Part shown: positions 45,446 to 54,954 of the stretch, one piece after another
Numbering within the stretch: position 1 is the first letter of the stretch
How the letters are laid out: every line of letters starts with the position of its first letter
Origin: an uncultured Lachnospiraceae bacterium
Lineage (GTDB): Bacteria; Bacillota; Clostridia; Lachnospirales; Lachnospiraceae
Direction of reading: 5' to 3'
DNA length: 64,000 nt
Assembly (NCBI GenBank): GCA_910586715.1
Contig: CAJUJG010000007.1
Location: forward strand, 35,598 to 99,597
Made by a program: the position numbers and the translations under genes
Notes under the pieces: model-generated
What the model was told of the DNA's origin: nothing
Databases searched by the model: none
The model's input: only the letters and a program-made list of their open reading frames with translations

Positions 45446-46348
45446 ATGGATATTAACTTTGAATACTATAAAATTTTTTATTACACCGCCAAATACAAAA
45501 ACATCACAAAAGCCGCCGCTGCATTAGGCAGCAGCCAGCCCAACGTAACGCGCATCATAAAGCTCTTGGAATCTCAGCTAAACTGCCGGCTCTTTATCCG
45601 TGAACCAAGAGGACTACGCCTCACCGAAGCAGGCGAAAAGCTTTACTCCCACGTCGAAATCGCCTACAGGCATTTTGTCAACGCGCAGGAAGAAATCAGC
45701 GGGCAAACCGATGAGGAACGCGGTACCATCGAGCTTGGCGCCACCGAAACGGCGCTGCATCTTCTCCTGCTTGACGCCATGCGCAATTTTAAAACAAGCC
45801 ACCCCAAAATCCGCATCAAAGTCCACAACTACAGCACTCCGGAATTACTTCAATTTTTAAGCGCCGGTAAAATTGATTTTGCAGTAATCACAACGCCTTT
45901 TAAAACCGCGAAATCCTATCAATCCGAAACCTTATACAACTTCCGTGAAGTTCTTGTCGGAGGAATACAATATCAATTTTTATGCGAAAGAAAACTGAAT
46001 TTGCAGGAACTGCAAAACTATCCCTTAATTGGATTAGGCAGAGGAACCGCAACCTATGATTTATATAAAGATTTTTTCATTGAACATGACACGGACATAG
46101 AGCTTGACATGGAAGTCGCAAGCTCCGATTTAATGCTTCCGCTAATCCAAAGCAACCTCGGAATCGGCTTCGTTCCCGAAGACTTGGCATCGCCCCTTCT
46201 AAAAAAGAAACGCTTAGTCCAAATTCAACTAAACGCGTCAATCCCTATGCGCTCCATTCAAATTGTCTCGGACAAAGACCGCAGGAAAAGTGCAGCAGCG
46301 GATATTTTTTACCATTCTCTGAAGATAAAGAAACCGTCTTATAAATGA
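45446..46348 (+). CDS. LysR-family transcriptional regulator
   Basis: 300 residues. The N-terminal winged helix reads YYTAKYKNITKAAAALGSSQ and VTRIIKLLESQLNCRLFIRE; the rest is a periplasmic-binding-like effector domain (IELGATETALHLLLLDAMRN). AGGAG is 15 bases before the ATG, rather far. It is divergent from the MATE gene at 45286 and so most likely controls it. The gene ends before structured repeat copy B and a bidirectional terminator. Confidence 0.93.
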   Translation: MDINFEYYKIFYYTAKYKNITKAAAALGSSQPNVTRIIKLLESQLNCRLFIREPRGLRLTEAGEKLYSHVEIAYRHFVNAQEEISGQTDEERGTIELGATETALHLLLLDAMRNFKTSHPKIRIKVHNYSTPELLQFLSAGKIDFAVITTPFKTAKSYQSETLYNFREVLVGGIQYQFLCERKLNLQELQNYPLIGLGRGTATYDLYKDFFIEHDTDIELDMEVASSDLMLPLIQSNLGIGFVPEDLASPLLKKKRLVQIQLNASIPMRSIQIVSDKDRRKSAAADIFYHSLKIKKPSYK

Positions 46349-46372
46349 TTCCCGTTCCTTAAAACAGACTCC

Positions 46373-46466
46373 TTATAATCGAGTAGAGGAACGTCCTTCT
46401 CCACTACTCGTCGCGCGCCCAGTGCGTCGCTTCAGCGGCATACTTCCTCTGCACTGGGCTGCGCAT
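46373..46466. repeat. Structured intergenic repeat, family 1, copy B
   Basis: 94 bp matching 8190-8283 without gaps. Here the stems are GAGTAG/CTACTC with GGA/TCC, and GCGC plus CCCAGTGC with GCACTGGG enclosing CGC-TTCA-GCG. Compared with copy A, two pairs in the long stem are changed on both sides (C-G to A-T, A-T to G-C). It lies in the 3' region of the LysR gene, 25 bp past its stop. Confidence 0.8.
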
Positions 46467-46469
46467 TAT

Positions 46470-46507
46470 AAAAGCCATACACAGGCAAAGCCCCATGTAT
46501 GGCTTTT
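46470..46507. terminator. Bidirectional terminator between LysR and pgi
   Basis: AAAAGCCATACA and TGTATGGCTTTT, perfect 12-bp arms with a 14-base loop, at the meeting point of two convergent genes. Confidence 0.9.
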
Positions 46508-46533
46508 CACGTTTCCAACAAACTCGAAAAAGA

Positions 46534-47880
46534 TTACAGTCTCTTCAGCAGAGCCTCTCTCGCTTCCTCATACCCCGGCTTGCCAAGCAGTGCAAACATA
46601 TTCTTCTTGTAGCTTTCAACGCCCGGCTGATTAAACGGATTTACGCCAAGCAAATATCCGCTCAGACCGCACGCAAACTCAAAGAAATAAAACAGCTCGC
46701 CAAGATAAAACTCACTAACCTCCGGCATATGCACCATAAGGTTGGGAACCTGTCCGTCCGTATGGGCAAGCACCGTACCGTTCATCGCGCTCTTATTTAC
46801 GAAATCAACCGTCTTACCCGCAAGGTAATTCAAGCCGTCAAGGTCAACCGGCTCCGTACCGATTGTAATTTCCTCTCTTGCCTTCTCAATGTCAAGAACC
46901 GTCTCAAACATAACTCTTGCGCCGTCCTGAATAAACTGACCCATCGAATGCAGGTCAGTCGTGAGGTCAACGCTTGCAGGGAACAATCCTCTTTGGTCCT
47001 TACCTTCTGACTCACCGAAAAGCTGCTTCCACCACTCGGAAACATAATGTGCGCTCGGCTCGTAATTGCAGAGAATTTCAACCGCCTTGCCTTTTCTCAA
47101 AAGAATATTTCTGACAGCCGCATACTGCATTGCATCGTTCTCCTCAAACGGAAGTTCCAATGCGCGCTTTCTGCCGCTTGCCGCGCCTTCCATCAGCTTA
47201 TCAATATCCGCACCGCTGACTGCAATCGGAAGCAGACCAACCGCCGTCAATACCGAGAAACGTCCTCCGACATCATCAGGAACAACAAATGTCTCATAGC
47301 CCTCTTCCGTCGCAAGGTTCTTCAAAGAGCCCTTCGCCTTGTCCGTCGTCGCATAAATTCTCTTTGCCGCGCCCTCTTTGCCGTACTTCTTCTCCATCAT
47401 TTCCTTAAATACGCGGAACGCAATCGCAGGCTCGGTCGTTGTGCCGGACTTGCTAATCATATTAATTGAGAAGTCCCTGTCGCCGATAACATCACACAAA
47501 TGTTTAATATAAGTAGAGCTAATGGAATTTCCCACAAAGTAAATCTCCGGCGTTTTTCTGATACTCTTGTCCACCATATTATAAAAGCCGTGACGAAGAA
47601 ACTCAACTGCCGCTCTTGCGCCCAGATAAGAACCGCCGATACCGATTACAAGAAGAACTTCGCTGTCGTTCTGAATACGCTTTGCCGCTTCCTTAATTCT
47701 TGCAAACTCTTCCTTATCGTAGTCCACAGGTAAGTCGATCCAGCCCAAAAAATCGTTGCCCGCGCCGCTCTTTCCTACAAGTACCTCTTTCGCATCAAGG
47801 GTGAGCTTCTTCATATTCTCAACCTCATGCTCACTGATAAACTGTGCTGCCTTTGAATAGTCAAACGTTACCTTGCTCAT
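46534..47880 (-). CDS. pgi: Glucose-6-phosphate isomerase
   Basis: 448 residues, as in Firmicute Pgi. Substrate and catalytic signatures: IGIGGSYLGARAAVEFL, ISKSGTTTEPAIAFR, the Glu in AMQYAAVRN region, and GVNPFNQPGVESYKKN with the conserved Lys near the C-terminus. It interconverts glucose 6-phosphate and fructose 6-phosphate in glycolysis. It is a single-gene unit, convergent with LysR. Confidence 0.97.
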   Translation of the reverse strand: MSKVTFDYSKAAQFISEHEVENMKKLTLDAKEVLVGKSGAGNDFLGWIDLPVDYDKEEFARIKEAAKRIQNDSEVLLVIGIGGSYLGARAAVEFLRHGFYNMVDKSIRKTPEIYFVGNSISSTYIKHLCDVIGDRDFSINMISKSGTTTEPAIAFRVFKEMMEKKYGKEGAAKRIYATTDKAKGSLKNLATEEGYETFVVPDDVGGRFSVLTAVGLLPIAVSGADIDKLMEGAASGRKRALELPFEENDAMQYAAVRNILLRKGKAVEILCNYEPSAHYVSEWWKQLFGESEGKDQRGLFPASVDLTTDLHSMGQFIQDGARVMFETVLDIEKAREEITIGTEPVDLDGLNYLAGKTVDFVNKSAMNGTVLAHTDGQVPNLMVHMPEVSEFYLGELFYFFEFACGLSGYLLGVNPFNQPGVESYKKNMFALLGKPGYEEAREALLKRL

Positions 47881-47983
47881 TTGTCTTCTCCTTTACATTC
47901 ACATATTTTTGTGTCATTTGACGATAACCGTCTCTATATCGTCTTTATTTTAACAAATTTTACCAAATAAATCAATCCGATTT

Positions 47984-48694
47984 TCAGACCTTATTTGCAA
48001 TAATTCCGCGAAGCAGCTCCTCAAGCTCGCGCGTCTCTTCCGCCGAAAAAACCGGCTCCTTTGTTTTTCCCGACATTTCGTTCTCCTGCCGGTCTTCTTC
48101 TTTCTCGATGATTGTCGCGTCCTTTTCCTGTGCAAGCTCCCAAAGCAGCTTCTCTTTCTCCATAAGACCATGCTCAAGCCGCTGTGCGACCGTGTTCTCA
48201 AGATAATCCGTGATATTCGTCTTTAACATCCTTCTGCGGTTTGGCATGTCCACAATGGACATAATGCTTAGATACAGGTAAATTCCCAAAAGGCTGATAA
48301 TATAGAACGGCAGCAAATCAATAAATCCCCGTCCTTCTATAATGCCCTTGCACACACCGAAACCTGCCACAAACACGCCAGCAAGCATCAGCTGACCTGA
48401 AAGGTGCTTCATAAAGCTCATGCTCATGCCGCACACACGTATCCGATTGATAAACTTGTCCACAAATACCGGAATATTCGGTACGCCGCCGTTTAATTTG
48501 TAGCAGTTCACGAACCGTTCCTTGCATTGCACGAGCAGCTTGTTTTCCGCTCCAGAAAGCGTATCCGTCGCCTGTATCATCTTTTGATAAATAATACCGA
48601 TTGCGATTTGATACAAAACGCCAATCGCCATAAGCGTTAACGTCAGTACCACAATAAACGAGTGATCAAAATATTTCATTACTTCATTTGCCAT
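47984..48694 (-). CDS. Membrane protein with coiled-coil tail, unknown function
   Basis: About 236 residues from the ATG at 48694 (GGAGG five bases upstream). Hydrophobic segments lie near 14-34, 100-118 and 130-152. A charged, helical C-terminal third (EKEKLLWELAQEKDATIIEK) probably extends into the cytoplasm. A loop of about 60 residues holds two Cys (VQCKERFVNCYKLNGGVPN). The overall look is a little like MotA/TolQ proteins, but I see no decisive motif. Confidence 0.6.
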   Translation of the reverse strand: MANEVMKYFDHSFIVVLTLTLMAIGVLYQIAIGIIYQKMIQATDTLSGAENKLLVQCKERFVNCYKLNGGVPNIPVFVDKFINRIRVCGMSMSFMKHLSGQLMLAGVFVAGFGVCKGIIEGRGFIDLLPFYIISLLGIYLYLSIMSIVDMPNRRRMLKTNITDYLENTVAQRLEHGLMEKEKLLWELAQEKDATIIEKEEDRQENEMSGKTKEPVFSAEETRELEELLRGIIANKV

Positions 48695-48932
48695 AATTTC
48701 CTCCATTCTGCCAGTTTCCATTTTTCAACCGTTTCGCCTGCACAGCAAACCGGAAACAGGCATGTCAAATTTGGTAGCTGCACACGGGTATTTTACTGAT
48801 ATAAGTATACGCAATTCAAAAGCCCGCCACAAGACGGTTTGACCGAAAATCGTTCGTCAAATTCATGCAGAAAAAGCCCTCTTTTTCCTTCCCGCGACAC
48901 CTGTCATTTTTATCCGACAGAATATGTAATTG

Positions 48933-49071
48933 TGTAACAGTTCATCGCAGGGCTTTGCATTTGCTGCAAAGTCCGTGAAACAACGTAGTGGAAAAGATGC
49001 ATCAATCCACCATGAAGCGTTTTTGCATGGCTTGATGCCTGTAACAGGAAGCCGACGGCTGAACTGTTACA
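48933..49071. repeat. Structured intergenic repeat, family 2, copy A
   Basis: About 139 bp in the 478-bp gap 48695-49172, which has no gene. GTAACAGTTCA at the left end and TGAACTGTTAC at the right end are inverted. Inside are GGGCTTTGCA/TGCAAAGTCC, GCATCAA/TTGATGC, and a right-end hairpin GTAACAG/CTGTTAC with GCC/GGC inside. The inner and right-hand parts recur at 52968-53121. Confidence 0.75.
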
Positions 49072-49172
49072 TAAATATTTGTTCCCTGACGAAACCGTAT
49101 TGACTTACTATGCTTTCACTGATAAAATTCTTTATAGGAAAGAATCGGAAAAAGGAAAGGTTGGATAAACAT

Positions 49173-49430
49173 ATGCAGTACAAAACAAGTGGTACCTGTT
49201 CCAAAATGATTGATTTTGAAATTGAAGGAGACACGATACAATCAGTTGCCTTCACGGGCGGCTGCAACGGAAACTTAAGCGGTATTTCAAGTCTTGTGCG
49301 CGGCATGAAAGTAGACGACGCAATTTCGAAACTCAAGGGAATCAAATGCGGCATGAAGGAAACCTCGTGTCCCGACCAGTTCGCGCGGGCGCTTGAAGCA
49401 TATAAAGCAAAAGAAAATGAATCAGTCTGA
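49173..49430 (+). CDS. TSCPD domain protein
   Basis: 85 residues from the ATG at 49173. The protein holds SGTCSKMIDFEIEGDTIQSV, FTGGCNGNLSGI and the name-giving ETSCPDQFA, with Cys positions typical of the TSCPD family found next to, or fused with, ribonucleotide reductases. The lone version's role is unknown. It is 59 bp upstream of murG, same strand. Confidence 0.88.
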   Translation: MQYKTSGTCSKMIDFEIEGDTIQSVAFTGGCNGNLSGISSLVRGMKVDDAISKLKGIKCGMKETSCPDQFARALEAYKAKENESV

Positions 49431-49489
49431 ATGACATTCCACAAATATACGAATATTATATTTAAGATAAAAAAGCGGAGGCTTTCAAT

Positions 49490-50557
49490 ATGAAACGTAT
49501 CGTATTTACAGGCGGCGGTACTGCCGGTCACGTCACACCGAATATTGCTCTGATTCCCAAGCTCAAAAGCTTAGGTTATGATATACACTATATTGGCTCC
49601 TATGAGGGCATCGAGCGGAAGCTGATTGAGGATTACCGAATACCCTACTATGGTATTTCCACAGGTAAACTCAGACGCTATTTTGATTTAAAAAATTTCA
49701 GCGATCCGTTTCGGGTAATCAAAGGCTTTATGGAGGCAAAGCAAGTCTTAAAAACATTAAAACCGGACATTGTATTCAGCAAGGGCGGTTTTGTGAGCGT
49801 TCCGGTTGTGCGCGCCGCATCTTCCCTGAAAATTCCGTGCATTATCCACGAATCGGATATGACGCCGGGACTCGCGAACAGCCTGTGCATTCCCGTTGCG
49901 AAAAAGGTCTGCTGCAATTTCCCCGAAACGCTTCAAAAACTTCCCGAAGAAAAAGCAGTACTGACAGGTTCACCAATTCGGGCGGAGCTGACGAAAGGCA
50001 GCAAGGAAAAAGGACTTTCCATGTGCGGTTTCCATAACGGAAAGCCTGTTATTATGGTTATTGGCGGAAGTCTTGGCGCTGCAGGCGTAAACACCCTTGT
50101 ACGCGAAGCGCTCCCCAAGCTTTTGGATGATTTTCAGGTTGTACACATCTGCGGAAAAGAAAAAATTGATAATCTTTTGCTGAGCACGGAAGGCTATAAG
50201 CAATTTGAATATGTAAAAGAGGATTTAAAGGATTTGTTTGCGATGGCAGACATTGTGATTTCAAGGGCAGGCGCGAATGCAATCTGCGAGCTTTTGGCTC
50301 TGCGTAAGCCTAGTCTTCTGATTCCCCTTCCCGCCCGTGCAAGCCGCGGCGACCAAATCCTAAATGCAAAAAGCTTTGAGTCACAAGGATTTGCGATGGT
50401 TGCAGATGAGGATTATCTTACGGCAGTGACACTCACAGAGAAAGTGCATGAGCTTTACTTTACGCGTCAGTCTTATATTGAGTCAATGCAGAACAGCAAT
50501 CAGCGTGACGCGATTGACAAAATTGTCGGATTGATTGAAGAAATTGTTAATCAGTAA
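49490..50557 (+). CDS. murG: Undecaprenyl-PP-MurNAc-pentapeptide GlcNAc transferase
   Basis: 355 residues, the family's length. GGGTAGHVTPN is the lipid I loop, FSKGGFVSVPV the second glycine motif, and MVIGGSLGAAGVN plus SRAGANAICELLAL form the UDP-GlcNAc site. It adds GlcNAc to lipid I to give lipid II on the inner face of the membrane. It is outside the usual division-wall cluster, so it may be a second, MurG-like copy; all motifs are intact. Confidence 0.93.
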   Translation: MKRIVFTGGGTAGHVTPNIALIPKLKSLGYDIHYIGSYEGIERKLIEDYRIPYYGISTGKLRRYFDLKNFSDPFRVIKGFMEAKQVLKTLKPDIVFSKGGFVSVPVVRAASSLKIPCIIHESDMTPGLANSLCIPVAKKVCCNFPETLQKLPEEKAVLTGSPIRAELTKGSKEKGLSMCGFHNGKPVIMVIGGSLGAAGVNTLVREALPKLLDDFQVVHICGKEKIDNLLLSTEGYKQFEYVKEDLKDLFAMADIVISRAGANAICELLALRKPSLLIPLPARASRGDQILNAKSFESQGFAMVADEDYLTAVTLTEKVHELYFTRQSYIESMQNSNQRDAIDKIVGLIEEIVNQ

Positions 50558-50563
50558 AAAAAC

Positions 50564-50601
50564 TGCCCGGATAGTTTGAATTGCTATCCGGGCATTTTCT
50601 T
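50564..50601. terminator. Bidirectional terminator between murG and the SEC-C gene
   Basis: TGCCCGGATAG and CTATCCGGGCA, perfect 11-bp arms with a 9-base loop; TTTT follows on the + strand and a seven-T run on the minus strand. Confidence 0.92.
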
Positions 50602-50668
50602 CACTACTTGATTTTCTGCTTTCTCAATCATAAATGAACTTCCCAAATCGCCGCGGTCTGCTCATTTA

Positions 50669-51988
50669 TCATCTCTCCATTTTCCGGCAAAAATCACTGA
50701 CACTTATCAAATACTGATAATCATCCTGTTCCCGCAGCAGCTCTTTTAAAGCGTCTGTCCACTCCGCACAGGAATAGTGAATAGAATACTTCTTATCATA
50801 TTCCGAAAACGATGTTATGCCCTCTTTCTCAACGGTTTCCACAAAACGGTCCCATGCTGCTGTTAAATAGCCAAGCTGTCTCCTTTTAACCACGGCTTCC
50901 TTCTCCGGTTTCCAAATAGGAATTGCACGGTGTTTTAACGCGAGATAAATCAGCTTATCTGTCTCAATACTTTCCTGACTGTAAAAATCCTCTAAATAAA
51001 TCCTTCCCTCTTTGACTTCTTCCTTTGTCGGCGGGTAATATTGCAGCCACTTTTCCCGTTCCTGTCTGCTCTCTATGGTGTCAATCAATGCCTTTGGTTT
51101 ATTTAAGCAACACTGCTTGTACTTCTTCCCGCTCCCACATGGACATGGATCATTTCTGCCGATTTTTGCCTGCACCTTTATACTGCGCGCTTCACGCATA
51201 CCCTCCTCAATGAACTGTTCAAACAGTTCATTCATTGCTTTGTCATCATCCTGCTCGTTCGGCTCCTTTTCAAACATTTCCCAGCTTTTCAGCATATCTG
51301 CTGCATTCATAGGGCATATACAGCTATCCTTCTCACTGATATACGAAAACATCATATCAATACAGTCACCGAATTCTCCAATTGCATAAGTATCCACACG
51401 TTCATCGCAGTAAAGCTGCTTTATCTCCGGCAACATTTCCATAAAGTGACATTCACATATGGTAAGTGCTAAAGCTGTATAAACATAATCACCTATCTCT
51501 TCTTCCATATATACAATTTTGCGTATAAAGTCCTGCCATTCCTGCTTTTCAAGCTTCTTATCCAAATAAAGCTGTCTCATCACATCCAACATTGCCGACT
51601 TTGCAAAATCATCTGTGTTTTTATTATAAATGCCTTGCTTAAGCAGCTCCAAATCCCCGTTATATGTACAGTAAAGAATATCACTAAGCCCTTCCGTGAT
51701 CGCGCCGCCAATCAAAAAATCCAACGTGTCACTTGGCAGACATGCCAGCTCCATAATGCGCGAAAAGCTCTCCCTATCCCGAAATTCCCCAAGCAGAAAG
51801 ATTGCATAGAAATGCAGAATATAATCTTCTCCTACCTTTTCCCCCTCTGCAATTGCACGATCGACCGCACTGCGCAGATAAGGGAGTGCCTCCTCTTTAT
51901 TGGCACAAATCGTCTCAAATTCCTTTTTAGGGAACTTTTGGGACTGCCATGTTATGTTTTCAATTGCCTTTTGTACGATGTCGTTCAT
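50669..51988 (-). CDS. DUF1186-like protein with SEC-C zinc motif
   Basis: About 439 residues from the ATG at 51988 (AAGGAG upstream). The first 250 residues are helical, like DUF1186 (HFYAIFLLGEFRDRESFSRI). A SEC-C motif, KIGRNDPCPCGSGKKYKQCC, follows near residue 285 with the CxC-x8-CC zinc ligands. A helical tail closes the protein. SEC-C motifs bind zinc and often attach to protein-handling or unknown factors; the role here is not known. Single-gene unit. Confidence 0.85.
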   Translation of the reverse strand: MNDIVQKAIENITWQSQKFPKKEFETICANKEEALPYLRSAVDRAIAEGEKVGEDYILHFYAIFLLGEFRDRESFSRIMELACLPSDTLDFLIGGAITEGLSDILYCTYNGDLELLKQGIYNKNTDDFAKSAMLDVMRQLYLDKKLEKQEWQDFIRKIVYMEEEIGDYVYTALALTICECHFMEMLPEIKQLYCDERVDTYAIGEFGDCIDMMFSYISEKDSCICPMNAADMLKSWEMFEKEPNEQDDDKAMNELFEQFIEEGMREARSIKVQAKIGRNDPCPCGSGKKYKQCCLNKPKALIDTIESRQEREKWLQYYPPTKEEVKEGRIYLEDFYSQESIETDKLIYLALKHRAIPIWKPEKEAVVKRRQLGYLTAAWDRFVETVEKEGITSFSEYDKKYSIHYSCAEWTDALKELLREQDDYQYLISVSDFCRKMER

Positions 51989-52321
51989 ATTGAGCTCCTT
52001 TTGTTGTTCGTATTTTGGTTGCATTTGTGTTAAATTGTTATCATTTCATTTATGATACCATAAGTTTTTCAAACCTACAATGTGCTTTGTATGTTATCAG
52101 AAATGAAAATAGTATTCCCTTGTCTAAATTATTATCCTTGTGCTTATTATATCGAAAAAAGTGGAAAGCCTTCAAAAGACTTCCCACATTTGGCACACTT
52201 TGCGTCCTCATAATCACGATATTTATAACAATATGTACTATCTGACTTATCATAACTTGGCGTAACTCAATGCATGGTTCCTGTTCCTCGTATTATTACG
52301 CTTTTATATGACTAAATAAAT

Positions 52322-52822
52322 TTATAAATTTATATTTGAAATTTTTCCATTAACAGCTATTGAATAGGTAAAGCAGCCAAAAAACTCACCATAATAAAAG
52401 AGATTAGCTCTTCCCAGTTCGCTGGTATAAGCCGCCCGATATGAAAAATTATTTGCAAAAATACCAGTAAAATAGCCACTGACATTGGTTATAAAAGAAG
52501 TTCTGTTAGCTTGGTCATATATTCCTGTAACCGTAGCATAAAATGTAGCTATTAAAGTACCATTTGTGTCATATATTTTATGTGCAAACGTTGCTGTATT
52601 TTCCTTTTCAAGATATGATCTCAAAGAAGTTTTGGTACTATTATCAGCAGGAGCTGAAATTTCCTCTGTTACACATACAAAACCATTGTCCAAAACTTCC
52701 ACATTATCCAAAAATAGTGGAACTCCTTCTTCAAATGATTCTGCCGCATACGTTACAGATGAACTTGCTAAAGCAACTGCAAAAGCAACAATTGCAGCAA
52801 TTATTTTTTTGCTATACTTCAT
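52322..52822 (-). CDS. Small secreted protein of unknown function
   Basis: 166 residues from the ATG at 52822 (AAAGGAG upstream). A classical signal peptide (KKIIAAIVAFAVALASSSVT, cleavage after TYA) is followed by a beta-rich, Thr/Asn/Tyr-rich chain (FYATVTGIYDQANRTSFITN, GYFTGIFANNFSY). No domain recognised. It is the last gene of the BlaI/BlaR1-like cluster side and is separated from the next gene by repeat 2 copy B. Confidence 0.75.
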   Translation of the reverse strand: MKYSKKIIAAIVAFAVALASSSVTYAAESFEEGVPLFLDNVEVLDNGFVCVTEEISAPADNSTKTSLRSYLEKENTATFAHKIYDTNGTLIATFYATVTGIYDQANRTSFITNVSGYFTGIFANNFSYRAAYTSELGRANLFYYGEFFGCFTYSIAVNGKISNINL

Positions 52823-52967
52823 TTTATTAGCTCCTTTCCCGTTCAACTTATTAATTTCATGTTACCTATCCGCCCCAAACTATGATAAGTGAAAAATGAT
52901 AAGACTGCCTTATACAGCTGTATATATTAAGCATATAATTATTATACTTCTCTTCTTTCGAAATGAA

Positions 52968-53121
52968 GGACTTTGCACTAGCTGCAAATTATGGCTTACA
53001 AGCCACGTGAAATAACCTAGTGGCAGAGATGCATCAAGCCATGGCACATGGCTTTGACACCAACGAAGTGGTTTTGCATGGCTTGATGCCCGTAACAGGA
53101 AGCCGAAGGCTGAACTGTTAC
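52968..53121. repeat. Structured intergenic repeat, family 2, copy B
   Basis: About 154 bp in the 363-bp gap 52823-53185, which has no gene. Shared with copy A: the CTTTGCA/TGCAAA arm, CGTGAAA-AAC-TAGTGG, GATGCATCAA and the whole right end to TGAACTGTTAC. Here GCATCAAGCCATG and CATGGCTTGATGC form a perfect 13-bp stem. The left GTAACAGTTCA of copy A is missing, and an extra GGCTT/AAGCC hairpin is present. Confidence 0.75.
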
Positions 53122-53185
53122 GTTGTATAATGATGATTTATATATTTTACTTGACAAACCCTTAATAAAGTTTTTACAAATCTGC

Positions 53186-54085
53186 TTATTTTTCCAGTTT
53201 CGGAGGATACTTCACATCAAAAATATCCGCGCCATACGGAATGTCAATTTGACAGTTTGCATCAAACATATATTCTTTTCCCCCAATAGTAATAACCGCA
53301 CCCACGCCAAATCCCTCACCAAATCTTGATGTGCGCATATACTTATATTGTGCGTCATATTTATCTTTGTTAATCAGCTCACCGTGCAATTTACTTTTTG
53401 TGCGGAATAACGTATTTTCCCGATCACCCATCTTTATCGTCACAAATCCGTAATCTACGCCCATCTCCTCAAGATAATCATGTTCTTGTTTCAATGTAAA
53501 ACCTACAGCAGGCGCATTATTATTTATAAATGTAACATCCTCCATACACCAATTCCAAAAATGCGCATATCTTTGAAGCACTAAATCATTATCCCTGTTA
53601 AGCAGCCAATCCGTCTCAAGAGAACTAATACAACCACTCTTTCTTGAGTATAAGCGATACTCCTTACCGTTACTTGAAACATATTTGAAATAATTGCTTT
53701 TTCCAAAATCAATTACATTGTTTATAGCCTTGATTTCTTCAAATTCACTCTCTGGTATCTCGGGAATATTTTTCCGTGTGAAGCGGACTCCCTTAAATTC
53801 AAACAGGCTGTCTCCGTCGATGGTTACCCCTATCTCGCTGTCATTATCACCATTTAACAGATTTATAAATTCCATTGGCAAATAGCCTTCATACAAATCC
53901 GTTTCATTTTTCTGCGTATCTTTCTTTGTATAATTGAAGTATCTTGGCTGCAAAGATTTTGTGTATGTATCTTTGGATTTTATAACTGTTTTGTTCTTGT
54001 CCTTCTTTATATGTTCTATCGCCAACCGATTTTGCTCCATGCGAAGCGTTGCCCGTTCATTTGCAATATTTTTGTTAACCTTCAT
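53186..54085 (-). CDS. Hypothetical protein of the BlaR1-like cluster
   Basis: 299 residues, no signal peptide and no membrane segment. The N-terminal 60 residues are charged and helical; the rest mixes helices with beta segments (GVTIDGDSLFEFKGVRFTRK, GKEYRLYSRKSGCISSLETD, VGAVITIGGKEYMFDANCQI). I do not recognise the family. It lies 20 bp after the PPC-domain gene on the same strand, so the two are probably co-transcribed. Confidence 0.65.
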   Translation of the reverse strand: MKVNKNIANERATLRMEQNRLAIEHIKKDKNKTVIKSKDTYTKSLQPRYFNYTKKDTQKNETDLYEGYLPMEFINLLNGDNDSEIGVTIDGDSLFEFKGVRFTRKNIPEIPESEFEEIKAINNVIDFGKSNYFKYVSSNGKEYRLYSRKSGCISSLETDWLLNRDNDLVLQRYAHFWNWCMEDVTFINNNAPAVGFTLKQEHDYLEEMGVDYGFVTIKMGDRENTLFRTKSKLHGELINKDKYDAQYKYMRTSRFGEGFGVGAVITIGGKEYMFDANCQIDIPYGADIFDVKYPPKLEK

Positions 54086-54105
54086 TCCTATATCATATCC
54101 TTATC

Positions 54106-54954
54106 TTATTTTTGCATTTTGCCATCTCTTCCAATTGGATAAAAATATACAATTGATACATACGGTGTAAATGTTGCATTTTGTTTATAACCAAATGTAA
54201 TATTCCATTTACTTCTTGCCAGCAACCCATCATCACACATATTATACCTGTTCCACGGGTATAGAGCTGTCTTTATACTTTTTTTACTAGCTACACATTC
54301 ATATGTAACATTAGCTACATCTCTGCTTTTAACATCTGACAGCATTATTCTATCCACAACTGCATCTCTTGGTATATCCAAGCGCTGAGACCAGTCAAAT
54401 GAAACCGTTTTAGCCGTTCCTCCTGACATTGTGACACGATCCAATGTCAAATGATCTCCTCCCGTATAATACCTTAGATCTCCTACGCTTAAATTATAGC
54501 TTCCCGAATAAGACGGAACTCCTGTAATCTTCACATAATAATAGCCTTTTGTTAAAACATAATCATAGCCTACCGATCCTTTATAGCTTTCATCATGTGT
54601 CCATTCATACATCTGTTCTCCATTTTCATTATAAAGAGCTACATCAAAAATTGCTTCATCCTCTCCTGAACTCAGTGAAATATATTGTTTTCCTGAATCA
54701 AAATAAACTTTATACCAGTCCTGATCCCCTAAGGAAATTTCCCCATACAACATATTAACCTTTTCTGTTCCTGCGGAAGTAGTAGCTGCCGAGGTTTCAT
54801 TTGGCTCTAATTCCTGCGCTGTATCCATCGTATCATTTGGCTCAACTTCATAGACAGACTTCGTTGTAGCATGTGCTGTGCTTGTAAATGCCCCAACACC
54901 TATGCAAAACGCAGCCATAAGAACCATCATTTTTAAATATTTAATTCCTTTCAT
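54106..54954 (-). CDS. Secreted protein with a pre-peptidase C-terminal (PPC)-like domain
   Basis: 282 residues. A signal peptide (MVLMAAFCIGVGAF, cleavage after AHA) leads to YEVEPNDTMDTAQELEPNET and GDQDWYKVYFDSGKQYISLS, then YVKITGVPSYSGSYNLSV: the pattern of PPC beta-sandwich domains, which usually accompany secreted peptidases. No protease domain is attached. The last 110 residues are unrecognised. It is 152 bp downstream of the sigma-like gene and may be one of its targets. Confidence 0.78.
   Translation of the reverse strand: MKGIKYLKMMVLMAAFCIGVGAFTSTAHATTKSVYEVEPNDTMDTAQELEPNETSAATTSAGTEKVNMLYGEISLGDQDWYKVYFDSGKQYISLSSGEDEAIFDVALYNENGEQMYEWTHDESYKGSVGYDYVLTKGYYYVKITGVPSYSGSYNLSVGDLRYYTGGDHLTLDRVTMSGGTAKTVSFDWSQRLDIPRDAVVDRIMLSDVKSRDVANVTYECVASKKSIKTALYPWNRYNMCDDGLLARSKWNITFGYKQNATFTPYVSIVYFYPIGRDGKMQK

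Noticed and set aside
48890..48910. GACACCTGTCATTTTT near the second repeat family
   Set aside because: Spacer of two bases and no T before GACA; not counted as a copy.
54427..54446. TGACA...TGTCA with an 8-base spacer
   Set aside because: Spacer does not match the N4 rule of the dispersed palindrome; treated as chance.
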